Source of the DNA: Nitrospirales bacterium
Lineage (GTDB): Bacteria > Nitrospirota > Nitrospiria > Nitrospirales > UBA8639
Assembly: GCA_021604005.1 (NCBI GenBank)
Contig: BQIV01000008.1
Location: 1 to 64,000, forward strand
Reading direction: 5' to 3'
Length of the DNA stretch: 64,000 nt
Numbering within the stretch: the stretch's first letter is position 1; each line of letters begins with the position of its first letter. Below are positions 30,114 through 39,085 of this stretch, one piece after another. The translations under genes were made by a program, and so were the position numbers. The notes beneath the pieces were generated by a model that saw nothing but the letters and a program-made list of their open reading frames with translations, was not told where the DNA came from and did no database searches.

Positions 30114-30602
30114 ATGGAACGGCGAGTAACTTCTCATACCGAAGAAGAGGAAATGAACCAACGCCGGCGTCTATTGGGGATGGCCAGAAAAGGGGACGAA
30201 CGGGCAATTAGTAAATTATTTGAATTATATCAAGTAAAGGTCTATACGGGAGAGACTCTGAAAAAAAGTAAAACGTCGTTTTCAAAGGATCCTCAACCCC
30301 TGAATTCCGAAAAACAATCAAGTGCGAAGTCCAAGAAATCTCAAACAACCAAATCAAAGAAGGCTGTAGCGGACAGGCAGAAGGCCTCCGACTCTGCACC
30401 TCGTAAGTCTGCTCAACCGAAAGCCGCGAAAAAAGCTCAGACGAAAACCAAAGCCACAGCGTCAAAGACGTTGAGTTCGAAGGCTAAAAAACCCGTAGCC
30501 AAACCGAAGCCCCAAAAAATCGAGAAGGCGAAGGCTAAAGGTCCTGCAAAGGGGGGTGGCAAGGTAAAGAAGGCAAAGGCGCCTGTGAAAGCTAAAAAAT
30601 AA
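30114..30602 (+). CDS. histone H1-like lysine/alanine-rich protein with a sigma-like head
   Basis: 162 residues. The N-terminal 50 (RRRLLGMARKGDERAISKLF, then ELYQVKVY) read like the first helix of ECF sigma region 2 (GD.RA...L...Y...VY). The rest is low-complexity Lys/Ala/Pro/Ser repeats of the H1/AlgP type (KAKKPVAKPKPQKIEKAKAK). Such tails bind DNA non-specifically, so a nucleoid-associated role is likely. ATG 30114 follows AAAGGAA; a frame open from 30066 is less likely. The head lacks regions 2.2-4, so it cannot be a working sigma factor. Confidence 0.75.
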   Translation: MERRVTSHTEEEEMNQRRRLLGMARKGDERAISKLFELYQVKVYTGETLKKSKTSFSKDPQPLNSEKQSSAKSKKSQTTKSKKAVADRQKASDSAPRKSAQPKAAKKAQTKTKATASKTLSSKAKKPVAKPKPQKIEKAKAKGPAKGGGKVKKAKAPVKAKK

Positions 30603-30881
30603 GGAACCTGCTAGATATGGTGAATACGGATCGAATGTCACAGTCTCGTATTACATGCGAAGTTTTCGAGCGAGTTGAATCATGAGGACCTGCCACGTGA
30701 TCTCTAACGTGTCACGAGTAGGGAAGTGACAGCCGTGCCTTTCAACGTTTGCGCGTACGACATGTGTTCTTACGCTGTGTTCGTCCTGTCAATTTGGCTG
30801 AAGGTTACCTGGCTTCGCTCTACTGGAATCGGCTATAACGTGAATGCACTCGAAGGGGTCGATCTTTGGTCACGGGTTTCT

Positions 30882-31220
30882 TCAATACCGGACTTCTACG
30901 CGTAATCCGCCAGCCGCTAGCTGTTTTGCAATACCTTCAGCTTTCGCCTGATCACCTCGAAACACTCCGGCACTTCCGTGGTGATCAATTTGCCAAGCCA
31001 ATTCGAACGCACGGTCTGGCGTCATGCCAGGTATAATTTGACAGAATAATGCAATGACTTGCTGGTACGTGTGGCAATTGCAATTGTAGACAATGACTTC
31101 GGCTTCGAAGTCTTCCCCCGTGCCAGTCCCTGTGTCTTCGATAACGTCTGGTACTTCAAGCGTACTGTTACTGATCACTCCGACCATTAGCGTATTGTAA
31201 CAATCACTTTGATGCCTCAC
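30882..31220 (-). CDS. ClpS-like adaptor protein, divergent
   Basis: 112 residues (101 from the alternative ATG 31187). The middle and end match the ClpS fold: a strand VIVYNCNCHTYQQVIALF, helix PGMTPDRAFELAWQIDHHGSA, then GVFRGDQAKAEGIAKQL and a final strand LRVEVRY. ClpS delivers N-degron substrates to ClpAP. Binding-pocket residues differ from E. coli: the N-D-D of the loop reads N-C-N, and the position of the key His reads Asp followed by two His. No clpA is next to it. Start GTG 31220 has a weak GGAAAA upstream; ATG 31187 has no ribosome site. Confidence 0.72.
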   Translation of the reverse strand: MRHQSDCYNTLMVGVISNSTLEVPDVIEDTGTGTGEDFEAEVIVYNCNCHTYQQVIALFCQIIPGMTPDRAFELAWQIDHHGSAGVFRGDQAKAEGIAKQLAAGGLRVEVRY

Positions 31221-31470
31221 AAGTTTTCCACATAGTCCTGACCGAGTGAGTGCGCAATGTCTATCGATGACCCGGTTCGTGTTTTAAAGCTGGTCGGTGC
31301 GTCTTAAGGCTGGTGTGATAATAGCCGACTCATAACACAAGCCGAATAGCGGTAGGTTGCAGGCTTGTGTATGATGCAAGGCTTCAACCTATTTTACTGA
31401 AAACAGATATTTATGGTATTCGTCGTACTGCATGAGACTCACGATAGGATGAATGAGAAGGAGATGAGGC

Positions 31471-32478
31471 ATGTCTAAGACTGTGTTGGTCACTGGTGCT
31501 GCTGGATTTATTGGGAGTCATACCGTTGAAACGCTTTTGAAGCGAGGCGACCGGGTGGTGGGTATTGATAATTTCAATGACTATTATGACCCCAAGCGTA
31601 AACGTGCCAACATCAAGGAAATCGAAACAAAGCTGGCGCCTGCCGGGCTGTATGACGCGTTTACACTCGTTGAAGGCGATATACGTGATCGAACCGTCAT
31701 TCAAAACATATTTCAATCCCATCAGTTTGATGGGGTTGTGCATTTGGCTGCCATGGCTGGAGTGCGAGTGTCAATTGACGATCCGGGCCTCTATTACGAT
31801 GTGAATGTGACGGGGACCTTGAATCTGTTGGATGCCTGCGTCGGCAGAATGGATGGGACAACACATTCAGATCATCTCCCCAATTTTGTTTTTGCCTCGA
31901 CGTCTTCGGTGTATGGCAACACGCAGATTGTGCCGTTCGTTCCCGATGATCGCTGTGATCGGCCTTTAGCCCCCTATGCTTCTAGCAAACGAGCCAGTGA
32001 AATGTTGGGGTATTCATACCATCATCTGTACAAACTGAACTGTACGATCCTTCGATTTTTTACCGTCTATGGTCCGCGTGGTCGTCCGGACATGATGGCG
32101 TATAAAGTCTTGGATAATATATTTAAGGGTTCCGAAGTACCTCTCTATAATGGAGGGAATATGCACCGTGATTGGACCTATGTTGAAGACATTGTCAGTG
32201 GTGTGGTGGCGGCGGTTGACCGTCCGTTGGGCTATGACATCTTCAATATTGGTCGTGGAGAACCAGTGTTACTCTCTGATTTTGTTAAAGGTATTGAGCA
32301 GTTAGCTGGGAAGCCGGCACATTTGACTCCGACTCCCATGTTAGAGGCCGATATCTCCTATACCTTCGCCGATATTAGTAAAACGCGTGAACATTTAGGG
32401 TATAACCCGAAAACCTCTGTCCCTGAAGGCGTAGAGCGATTTTGGCAGTGGTATCAACAGGCCATTCTTGGAACATAA
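31471..32478 (+). CDS. NAD-dependent epimerase, UDP-glucuronate 4-epimerase-like
   Basis: 335-residue extended SDR enzyme that interconverts nucleotide sugars. The NAD site is GAAGFIGSHTVETLL. DNFNDYYDPKRKRANIK is a hallmark of the UDP-glucuronate 4-epimerase/LpsL/CapI group. The active site shows STSSVYG and YASSKRASE. RDWTYVEDIVSGV and NIGRGEPVLLSDF are substrate- and cofactor-binding. It probably supplies sugars for surface polysaccharide. No glycosyltransferases are adjacent. Conserved AAGGAGATGAGGC gives the ribosome site. The exact substrate cannot be fixed from sequence. Confidence 0.87.
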   Translation: MSKTVLVTGAAGFIGSHTVETLLKRGDRVVGIDNFNDYYDPKRKRANIKEIETKLAPAGLYDAFTLVEGDIRDRTVIQNIFQSHQFDGVVHLAAMAGVRVSIDDPGLYYDVNVTGTLNLLDACVGRMDGTTHSDHLPNFVFASTSSVYGNTQIVPFVPDDRCDRPLAPYASSKRASEMLGYSYHHLYKLNCTILRFFTVYGPRGRPDMMAYKVLDNIFKGSEVPLYNGGNMHRDWTYVEDIVSGVVAAVDRPLGYDIFNIGRGEPVLLSDFVKGIEQLAGKPAHLTPTPMLEADISYTFADISKTREHLGYNPKTSVPEGVERFWQWYQQAILGT

Positions 32479-32543
32479 CCCGATTGTCGGCCTAAGGGTA
32501 TTGTGAGCAGCGTTGTAGAATCCAAGCCGGTATAACCTTCTGC

Positions 32544-32638
32544 TATAGCCGATTCAATTAACTTCCATACCCCTGATGCGTTTGATATCGCGTAGAAAGT
32601 CCTCATAGTTCAACTGGAACGTATTTGGATTCGCTCTA
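32544..32638. mobile_element. 95-bp miniature inverted-repeat element, copy A
   Basis: One end reads TATAGCCGATTCAATTAACT and TTCCA. The other, read inward on the opposite strand, reads TAGAGCGAATCCAAATACGT and TTCCA, giving 25-bp imperfect terminal inverted repeats. The copy at 63318-63412 has the same length in inverted orientation and matching ends plus a matching internal ATCGCG(T/C)AG. Ends fall on TA, as expected for IS630/Tc1-type targets. It has no coding capacity. Confidence 0.72.
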
Positions 32639-33030
32639 TTCCCACAATTCCCTCCTTGCATCCTTTCTTGTAATTGCCTTCGCATTGTTTCTGTTTTTCT
32701 TCGTTTCTTCCGTGCTCCTTTTTTCCTCAGCGAACATGCATGAAACAGATTAAAGATTGCTCTGATATGCGACGATCAGAGGGGGACGTGAATTCGCAGC
32801 GATCTGAGGGATTGTAACGTCACGATGCGGTGGAAAGTACTTAAGTTTTACACCGGATTACCGATAGGAAGTGCATGAAGACAATGTTGCCTGTATGCAT
32901 GTTGAGTCAGCCGCAACCGCATTCATTGCGCGATATTACTCGCGTCGCTTCACTTCACCTCAAAAATACGAACCAACAATTGTGATGAGAAACGCATGCG
33001 TATCATCTACTTAATACAGAGGAGGTTTTC
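32639..33030. other. leader region upstream of the Pal-like gene
   Basis: About 390 bases between the miniature element and the next gene. It is AT-variable and contains a strong GAGGAGG ribosome site just before ATG 33031. I see no other gene or defined RNA motif. Confidence 0.4.
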
Positions 33031-34008
33031 ATGAATACTCGGCATCAAACACGGTTATGGATGAGCGCCATCGCCTTATTGTTGTCTATTGGACAGGGGT
33101 GCAGTTCTCATTCGGTCGGATATACGGTCGACTCGGAGACGGGAGCGCATGAGGATGGCATGATGATGGATACGGTAGACGCTTCCGGAAACCCCATGCA
33201 TGGCACAGGTGACTATGAGCAGGGACGATCATTTTACGAAAGTGGAGAATCCTATGACCCAGGGGCTGTAGGGTATTCAGGGGCCTATAATCATGGTGGG
33301 ATGCCGAGCGGGCAGGGCATGAACAACGGGTATGTTAATCCTGGGACTGGCTACGATAACGCCATGAACGGATATGGTCCTGATTATCATGGTGTCGGAT
33401 CTGGTTCAAACAATGGTCCGGTCACCGGGTTTGGCGATGGATTTGCCGAGGGTGTGAATCCGGCTCCCGAGGCATGGGCGGAATCCTTTCTGCGAGGCTA
33501 TGATGCCCGTGGCAATGTGGCGGATGGAGGGTTGACGTCTGAGCACGTCGATCAAGATCTGTATGTTGCGAGATCGGGTGCAGGGCACTCTGCGGAAGAG
33601 CGTGGGACGCATGGCATGACGCATTCTGCGCACGGCAGCGCGATGAATAGTCGCTACATGGGCGGAAGCACTGGCAAGGTGGAAGATGTGTATTTCGCCT
33701 TTGATAGCTGGAAGATTACCAAGGACGGTGCCTATTCACTTGAAGCCGACGCTGAATGGTTGAAGGCGCATCCTGGTCAACGTGTGACGATTGAAGGCCA
33801 TTGCGATCAACGTGGAACCCAAGACTACAATATGGTGTTAGGGAAAAAACGTGCCGAGGCAGCAAGAGCCTATCTCATTGACTTGGGTGTGAAGCCTACA
33901 CAAGTTAAAATTGTGTCCTATGGCAAAGAACGTCCATTTTGCTCAGAGCATAACGAAAGCTGCTATCAACAAAATCGTCGAGGGCATTTGACGATTCGAA
34001 ACAACTAA
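33031..34008 (+). CDS. OmpA-family peptidoglycan-associated lipoprotein (Pal-like)
   Basis: 325 residues. N-terminal signal with a possible lipobox ending GQGC (Cys24). A long low-complexity segment rich in Gly, Asn, Tyr and Met (about 30-215, for example GMPSGQGMNNGYVNPGTGY) is unusual for Pal. The C-terminal OmpA domain (about 220-325) carries VYFAFDSWKITKDG, IEGHCDQRGTQDYN (the Asp that binds diaminopimelate) and LGKKRAEAARAYLIDLG. It should tether the outer membrane to peptidoglycan. No tol genes are adjacent. Ribosome site GAGGAGG; terminator directly downstream. Confidence 0.88.
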   Translation: MNTRHQTRLWMSAIALLLSIGQGCSSHSVGYTVDSETGAHEDGMMMDTVDASGNPMHGTGDYEQGRSFYESGESYDPGAVGYSGAYNHGGMPSGQGMNNGYVNPGTGYDNAMNGYGPDYHGVGSGSNNGPVTGFGDGFAEGVNPAPEAWAESFLRGYDARGNVADGGLTSEHVDQDLYVARSGAGHSAEERGTHGMTHSAHGSAMNSRYMGGSTGKVEDVYFAFDSWKITKDGAYSLEADAEWLKAHPGQRVTIEGHCDQRGTQDYNMVLGKKRAEAARAYLIDLGVKPTQVKIVSYGKERPFCSEHNESCYQQNRRGHLTIRNN

Positions 34009-34032
34009 GCGAACGTTGACGTCACGTCGTCG

Positions 34033-34067
34033 AAAAGGCTGTGGGGTTACTCCCCACAGCCTTTTTT
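34033..34067 (+). terminator. terminator of the Pal-like gene
   Basis: A 14-bp perfect stem AAAAGGCTGTGGGG (34033-34046) pairs with CCCCACAGCCTTTT (34052-34065) around a five-base loop, followed by T's. It starts 25 bases after the stop. Confidence 0.95.
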
Positions 34068-34293
34068 CGTTATACACCCATCAAAGAGGGGGCTGGTGTT
34101 CGTGTGATGGGATTAACTCACGTATGCATTGTGTGAGCTGTACATGTTTCTGTTATGTGTATTTTTATGTTCCCGTGTACGTCGACTCTTTGCAGCGACT
34201 CAAGCGCTTTTTTCCCAGGCAATACGAGTGGGTGCCTTGATCTTGCCATGATCAGACTTCAATGGTACAGTCTGGGCTTTTGCTTCCAGGCAT

Positions 34294-34380
34294 GCGGGAG
34301 TGGCGGAATCGGCAGACGCACAGGACTTAAAATCCTGCGCCCGCAAGGGCATACGGGTTCAATTCCCGTCTCCCGCACCA
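34294..34380 (+). tRNA. tRNA-Leu (anticodon UAA), CCA encoded
   Basis: The 7-bp acceptor GCGGGAG (34294-34300) pairs with CTCCCGC (34370-34376). The D arm GGCGGAATCGGCAGACGC follows. The anticodon stem CAGGA/TCCTG holds the loop CTTAAAA with anticodon TAA at 34328-34330. A long variable arm (GCGCCCGCAAGGGCAT) is typical of Leu tRNA. The T arm is ACGGGTTCAATTCCCGT. A discriminator A and CCA are encoded. It stands alone. Confidence 0.96.
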
Positions 34381-34547
34381 TGCTTTAGGTGAGTGCTGTT
34401 TTTAGTTTTTTAGAAGGCCTGAACTGAGGCAACATATCGATGGCTGTGAGTTTTTGTGTTTTCCCATGACTTCTTCCCTTGCGCTATATGCTGTTTCCTC
34501 TGTCAGCTTTTCTGATGTGACATGGAGATGAATGACAATGGCGGTCT

Positions 34548-34927
34548 TTATTTCTGATCAATGCGGTCCTGTATTTTTGAAGACGCTACGTCGGAAGAAG
34601 TTTTAATCTCACCCCAAGCCTTATAGAACCCGGTTACCAGATCTTCCCACGCATGCTGGCTTCCTGTCTTCACTTCTTCCCATGCCTCTTCTCCTGCAGA
34701 TTTGATTGAATCAAGTCGTTCCTGTCCCTCCGCGATTTTTAGGTTCATGGCATTGATTCGTTCTTCTACTTTCTTGATGTGTTCTGCATATTGTCGTTGT
34801 GTTTCTGAGTCAAGCTGCCTGGCTTTATTTTAAGCCCATCTAATTTGTTTGAGTATTCATCAACTTGATTTTTCCATTCTTGAAGTTGCTTTTCTATTGT
34901 TGTCTGAAACGATTCTTTTTCACTCAT
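34548..34927 (-). pseudogene. coiled-coil stress-type protein gene broken by one frameshift
   Basis: From ATG 34927 (AAGGAG eight bases upstream) the frame reads MSEKESFQTTIEKQLQEWKN and continues KLDGLKIK, then stops early after leaving frame. The next frame from about 34822 continues the same heptad pattern: ARQLDSETQRQYAEHIKKVE, then MNLKIAEGQERLDSIKSAGE and AWEDLVTGFYKAWGEIKTS. Joining the two by one base near 34821-34834 (an A/T-rich CTTAAAATAAAG) gives a single helical protein of about 126 residues, like the Sll1863/coiled-coil stress proteins. A sequencing error is possible. No -1 slippery heptamer fits the site. Confidence 0.72.
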
Positions 34928-35285
34928 CAGTTTGACTCCTTATTGAAGGTAAAATTTATCACACGATCGTCATGAACATGAATCTGGAAACACTAACTTG
35001 AAAGAGATGGACGATTATCAAGGAAATATAAAATATTCCTGTCCCGGTCTCTCTTTCGTGCAAAAATACGTTTCATTGAAGGAACGATATTCATATGTCA
35101 TCGTAACGCAAAACGATTTTCTTTTGCAGGTTAGTATGACGAGACTTCTTTCCTGAGCGTTTCGTGAAGGGTCTGATACGTTCATAACACCACAATACCA
35201 TGATGAGGCAACAGAGAGTTTCGTGCTATACTGTTGTCTTCTCCAACCACTCAAGTCAGATTATTTCAATGCGGAGGAGTCCTAA
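34928..35285. other. intergenic region before creA
   Basis: 358 bases with no gene seen. A strong GCGGAGGAG ribosome site for creA ends the region. No terminator or RNA motif was found. Confidence 0.4.
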
Positions 35286-35753
35286 ATGAATGCAAGAGGA
35301 ATGGGACTGATATTTGTCTTCTGTTTGATGACGGGGGCGATAAGCTATGCCGAAGAAATTGGGAGTGTGGATACCAAGTTTAATCTTCTTGGACCTGATC
35401 ACAAAATTGTCATTGAAGCCTTTGACGATCCAAAAATTGAAGGCGTCACATGTCATCTGAGTCGATCAAAAAAGGGCGGGCTCAAGGGAATGATTGGCGT
35501 TGCCGAGGATAGCTCGGATGCCTCCATATCCTGTAGGCAGATTGGTCCTGTCCACATGCCTGCCGAGTTAGAAGAAGGGGAGCAGGTCTTTAATGAGCGT
35601 CGATCATTGATTTTCAAAAAATTGCAAGTCGTACGGTTTTTCGATAAGAAGCGTCGAACCCTGATCTATCTTGTCTATAGTGACAAGGTGATCGAAGGGT
35701 CTCCGAAAAATGCCATTTCCACTGTCCCGATTATGCCATGGCCTGATTCATGA
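35286..35753 (+). CDS. creA: CreA family periplasmic protein
   Basis: 155 residues. A signal peptide ([20 protein letters not shown]) is followed by the CreA domain: [41 protein letters not shown], the Cys pair (GVTCHL and ASISCRQ) and a conserved end [32 protein letters not shown]. The family is widespread in Gram-negative bacteria, and its exact function is unknown. GGAGGAG precedes the ATG. The two cysteines could form a periplasmic disulfide. Confidence 0.9.
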   Translation: MNARGMGLIFVFCLMTGAISYAEEIGSVDTKFNLLGPDHKIVIEAFDDPKIEGVTCHLSRSKKGGLKGMIGVAEDSSDASISCRQIGPVHMPAELEEGEQVFNERRSLIFKKLQVVRFFDKKRRTLIYLVYSDKVIEGSPKNAISTVPIMPWPDS

Positions 35754-35895
35754 TTATCGAGCACAATGGTTGTTGCTTCTCACTGTCGTGACTGGCGAAG
35801 GTTCATTCGTCTTCCTTGTATCGTCAATCATCTAGAAATGTCTACAACATTCCTTGTGTTCGTCACGTTTTAATGGGGTGATCCTCCATCCAAGT

Positions 35896-36708
35896 ATGAG
35901 AAGCGCTACCTTCGTATTTTTGTCGTATCTGCTCGCCGGGTTACTTCTTCAGCTCTTTGTGTCAAATGTCTTGGCTCAAGATGTGGACGTTCCATCGTTT
36001 ACGACTGACCGACCGGGAATTGGTGATACAGCCTATCTTGTCCCAAAAGGCTATGTGCAATTTGAAGGTGGTCTCACCTATCAACATGATCGAACCGGTA
36101 CTCCCAGCGAACGAACGACGACGGTTTCGACGCCGAATACGTTACTGAGGTTTGGTTTCTTTGATGGGATGGAGTTGAGGCTTTTGGGAGGAGAATATAT
36201 CTACGAGAAAACAGGCTCTGAAAATGTGACAAACCATGATCATGGAGTCAGTGCTCCAGTCATTGGGACAAAATTACAGTTGACCGAGCAAGGGCCGGGT
36301 ATGCCACAGACAGCGGTGTTTTTTAACTTGACTCTTCCGTATGGAAGCAATGGTCTGCATCCTAATGAAGTGACGCCCGACTTTAAGGTTGCTGGGAACT
36401 ACGCACTGTCCGATCAGGTGAGTTGGGAATTGAATCTTGGTGCAGCCTGGGAAGACGGAGTGGACGAGATAACAGGTTTCTATACCACCGCATTGGGAAT
36501 AGCCATAACCGATACGTTTTCCCCATTTGCTGAATTCTTTGGAAACATGAACGGTCCCTCCATTCATGGGTTTGATGCGGGTTTCACGTATCGTGTTCTT
36601 CCGACCGTACAGCTTGACCTCTCGGGTGGGCCAGCACTGACAGATGAAGCCACCGATTGGTTTATTGCCGCAGGTATATCATTCCGTCTTCCGCAACTGT
36701 GGAGTTGA
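35896..36708 (+). CDS. outer-membrane beta-barrel protein, phenol-degradation (MetA) type transporter family
   Basis: 270 residues. A signal peptide (ATFVFLSYLLAGLLLQLFVSNVLAQ-DV) is followed by a barrel of alternating strands. The diagnostic opening of the transporter family is FTTDRPGIGDTAYLVPKGYVQFEGG, and the chain ends on an aromatic-containing strand (WFIAAGISFRLPQLWS). Proteins of this family are outer-membrane channels of unknown specificity. The frame is open from 35854; ATG 35896 gives the signal peptide. The ribosome site is weak. A terminator follows. Confidence 0.8.
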   Translation: MRSATFVFLSYLLAGLLLQLFVSNVLAQDVDVPSFTTDRPGIGDTAYLVPKGYVQFEGGLTYQHDRTGTPSERTTTVSTPNTLLRFGFFDGMELRLLGGEYIYEKTGSENVTNHDHGVSAPVIGTKLQLTEQGPGMPQTAVFFNLTLPYGSNGLHPNEVTPDFKVAGNYALSDQVSWELNLGAAWEDGVDEITGFYTTALGIAITDTFSPFAEFFGNMNGPSIHGFDAGFTYRVLPTVQLDLSGGPALTDEATDWFIAAGISFRLPQLWS

Positions 36709-36750
36709 CATGAACATGATGCAGGCATGAAGAGAAGACAAACATATGAC

Positions 36751-36795
36751 GGAACCCCAACCTGTCGGATTGACATGCCTGGGGTTCCTTTTTCC
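36751..36795 (+). terminator. terminator after the outer-membrane protein gene
   Basis: A stem of GGAACCCCA (36751-36759) with TGGGGTTCC (36780-36788), partly extended by CCTGTC/GACATG, is followed by a run of five T's. Confidence 0.8.
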
Positions 36796-36883
36796 TTCGG
36801 ACGCTGTTCTTCGCTTTTTCCATCCTCCTTATTCAGCATTCGTGTCTGAGGAGTGGATAGGCATGAAGGCAGAGTCTTCTTAT

Positions 36884-37021
36884 GGGCATCTCTAAAAACC
36901 GTCCTTTTCCGCGATGGCGGCGTCAGCCGCGTGCTCAAATCCTCATGTATGCCTCTATACACTGCGGTTTTGCGCGCGCCTTCCTTGCCCTCACACAAAA
37001 ATCCTGGTTTTTAGAGGTGCC
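36884..37021. mobile_element. 138-bp miniature inverted-repeat element, copy 1
   Basis: Terminal inverted repeats GGGCATCTCTAAAAACC and GGTTTTTAGAGGTGCC bound the element. A direct repeat CTTAT flanks it (36879-36883 and 37022-37026). About 90% of the sequence matches the copy at 39666-39803, also 138 bp. It cannot encode a transposase; short frames inside are not genes. It ends 24 bases from the stop of the leftward degP gene, so its hairpin may act as that gene's transcript end. Confidence 0.92.
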
Positions 37022-37045
37022 CTTATGATGGCTGCTCTTCAGCCG

Positions 37046-38566
37046 TCACACGCGCACTGAGAGAAACAATGGTGTGCCATTGCGGTGGATGAGCACAAGA
37101 GCAACGGCATGGCTCGGAAGGTTTGCAAGGTTTTCCTTATAGTCGTTGAGAGAATGTATGGGTTTCTTATTGATTTCGCTGATGATGTCTCCACGCACCA
37201 GTCCGGCTCGATCGGCTTGACTCCCGGGCTTCACCTGGGTCACGACAACTCCAACCGTTTGGTGCTCAACGCCAAGACGTTGAGCCATATGCCGGTCTAA
37301 ACTTTCGACCTTTACGCCTGCAAGCGCTTCGTCTTCTTGTATTGATTCGGCTTTGGCCATTTGCCGGCTATTCGGATGTTGAGAAATCGTCGTGTGTAAT
37401 TGATGTTCTTGTCCATCTCGAATGACGGTCATCGTGACAGATGTGTCAATTGGTGTGAGCGTGACAGCGCGTTGTAGCGTTCGAGGGTCGGTAATGGCCG
37501 TATCTTGATATGCCACAATTGTGTCGCCACGTTGCAGCCCTGCCTGTTCAGCTGGACTTCCCGTTTTCACGTCTGTCACCAACGCTCCTTTGGCATCCTT
37601 GAGGTGAAGTGTTGTGGCCAAATCCGCCGTAACCTCCTGGATGCCGACTCCGAGAAATCCACGCACGACTTTCCCATTCTTGACTAAGCTGTCAAACACT
37701 GGTTGAGCCATACTTGCGGGAATGGCAAAGCCTACGCCCTGAGAGCCCCCGGTTCGTGAAACGATGGCGGTATTAATGCCAATGAGTTCGCCCTGCGTAT
37801 TGACTAAAGCTCCTCCGGAATTCCCTGGATTGATGGCCGCATCGGTTTGGATAAAGTCTTCATAATGGCTAATACCCATACCGCCACGTCCGAGTGCACT
37901 CACAATCCCTTGTGTCACCGTCGATCTGAGTCCGAATGGATTTCCAACTGCAAGGACAAAGTCTCCAACTTGAAGTTTTGAGACATCTCCCCATTGAAGA
38001 TAGGGCAGGTTCGTCGCTTTGATCTTCAGAATGGCTAAGTCGGTCTGAGGGTCTGTCCCGACGACCGTGCCCGTGAATTCCCGTTTATCGACAAGCAGGA
38101 CGGTAACTTCCTTGGCGCCGTCTACGACATGGAAATTTGTGATGATATAGCCATTGGGACTTACGATGACTCCAGAACCTGACCCCATCCCAAATGGTTC
38201 TTGATGGCGCTCAGGGAGGCCTGGCTGTCCGAAGAAATCTTTAAATGATTCGTAGGGGTTCTTATGCAAACCTGTGCGTGCAGATTTTTGTGCTGTGATG
38301 TTGACGACCGCTGGCGTGACCGTATTGGCAATCTTGGCAAAGCCTTGACCTTGCTGACTGTGATCCAATCCAGTGTGTACAGATTGTGACTGTTCAGCGA
38401 TGGCTGCGTTTGATAGCGCTGGATACTCTACGGCCCCAACCAAAAATGAACCGCCAAGCCATCCAGTCAACAGCAGCCCTATCGCGATGCCCAGTGACTT
38501 TGATCTATGCAGTGTTCCGGACGATTGGGTTTGGCTGTGCAGATGGTGAACGGGGATTTTCATCAT
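37046..38566 (-). CDS. degP: HtrA/DegP-type periplasmic serine protease
   Basis: Degrades or refolds damaged envelope proteins. 506 residues. An N-terminal membrane anchor or uncleaved signal (LGIAIGLLLTGWLGGSFLVGAV, about 25-46) leads to a trypsin-like domain with catalytic His146 (NFHVVDGA), Asp176 (DPQTDLAI) and Ser250 (NPGNSGGALV), then two PDZ domains (about 310-400 and 425-500). AAGGAGG precedes two adjacent ATGs at 38566 and 38563; either could be used. The frame extends to 38620, but that start lacks a ribosome site. It could equally be named Do or MucD-like. Confidence 0.95.
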   Translation of the reverse strand: MMKIPVHHLHSQTQSSGTLHRSKSLGIAIGLLLTGWLGGSFLVGAVEYPALSNAAIAEQSQSVHTGLDHSQQGQGFAKIANTVTPAVVNITAQKSARTGLHKNPYESFKDFFGQPGLPERHQEPFGMGSGSGVIVSPNGYIITNFHVVDGAKEVTVLLVDKREFTGTVVGTDPQTDLAILKIKATNLPYLQWGDVSKLQVGDFVLAVGNPFGLRSTVTQGIVSALGRGGMGISHYEDFIQTDAAINPGNSGGALVNTQGELIGINTAIVSRTGGSQGVGFAIPASMAQPVFDSLVKNGKVVRGFLGVGIQEVTADLATTLHLKDAKGALVTDVKTGSPAEQAGLQRGDTIVAYQDTAITDPRTLQRAVTLTPIDTSVTMTVIRDGQEHQLHTTISQHPNSRQMAKAESIQEDEALAGVKVESLDRHMAQRLGVEHQTVGVVVTQVKPGSQADRAGLVRGDIISEINKKPIHSLNDYKENLANLPSHAVALVLIHRNGTPLFLSVRV

Positions 38567-39085
38567 GTTCCTCCTTATTAGATGTGTGAATTGAGAATTA
38601 TGTAAAACTCTTCGCTTCATTCAGATATATATCAAGGCAACATGAAATCATGATTAATCAGAGATTAAGACTTTCTTAGGCTCGGCTTGTCTGGAAGATT
38701 CCAAGAAATTCTCCTGATTAGTCTGTAGAATCTTATGGAGTAGAAATGGGGAGTGTCACGGTTTTTCCTATTTTTACTGTAGGACTATGCGTGTCGAAAC
38801 CGTGGGCGTAAGTCTGGGAATCTGCATTGTTGAGATAGACGAGAAAGTGCTAAAATTCGATTCGCATAGGAGGCGCATCTATTGAGTGAACCTTGACGGT
38901 CTACCATGAAGAGCAGCTGGTTATAGCCGATTCAATGAGTTTCCACTCTAGCCGGTTGCCGTAACTTCCGCTAGTTGAACCTAGAAACATGAGGCTACGC
39001 TGGGCCAAAGGACGCCTTGCATAGAGAGAGTAATTGGATGATTGAGTGACGCTGTCGAATGTCTGTGAGTACCACGAGGCCTAGC
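38567..39085. other. intergenic region between degP and the coiled-coil gene
   Basis: No gene is seen. The region holds a degenerate copy of the 95-bp element and an isolated AGGAGG at about 38870 followed by a four-codon frame. It should include the degP promoter, which I could not place. Confidence 0.4.
38922..39002. mobile_element. degenerate copy of the 95-bp miniature element
   Basis: The left end TATAGCCGATTCAATGAGTT and TCCA matches the 95-bp element at 32544. The far end (CTAGTTGAACCTAGAAACAT then GAGGCTACGCTG) is only a partial match to the expected right end, and the copy is shorter. The right boundary is uncertain. Confidence 0.5.
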
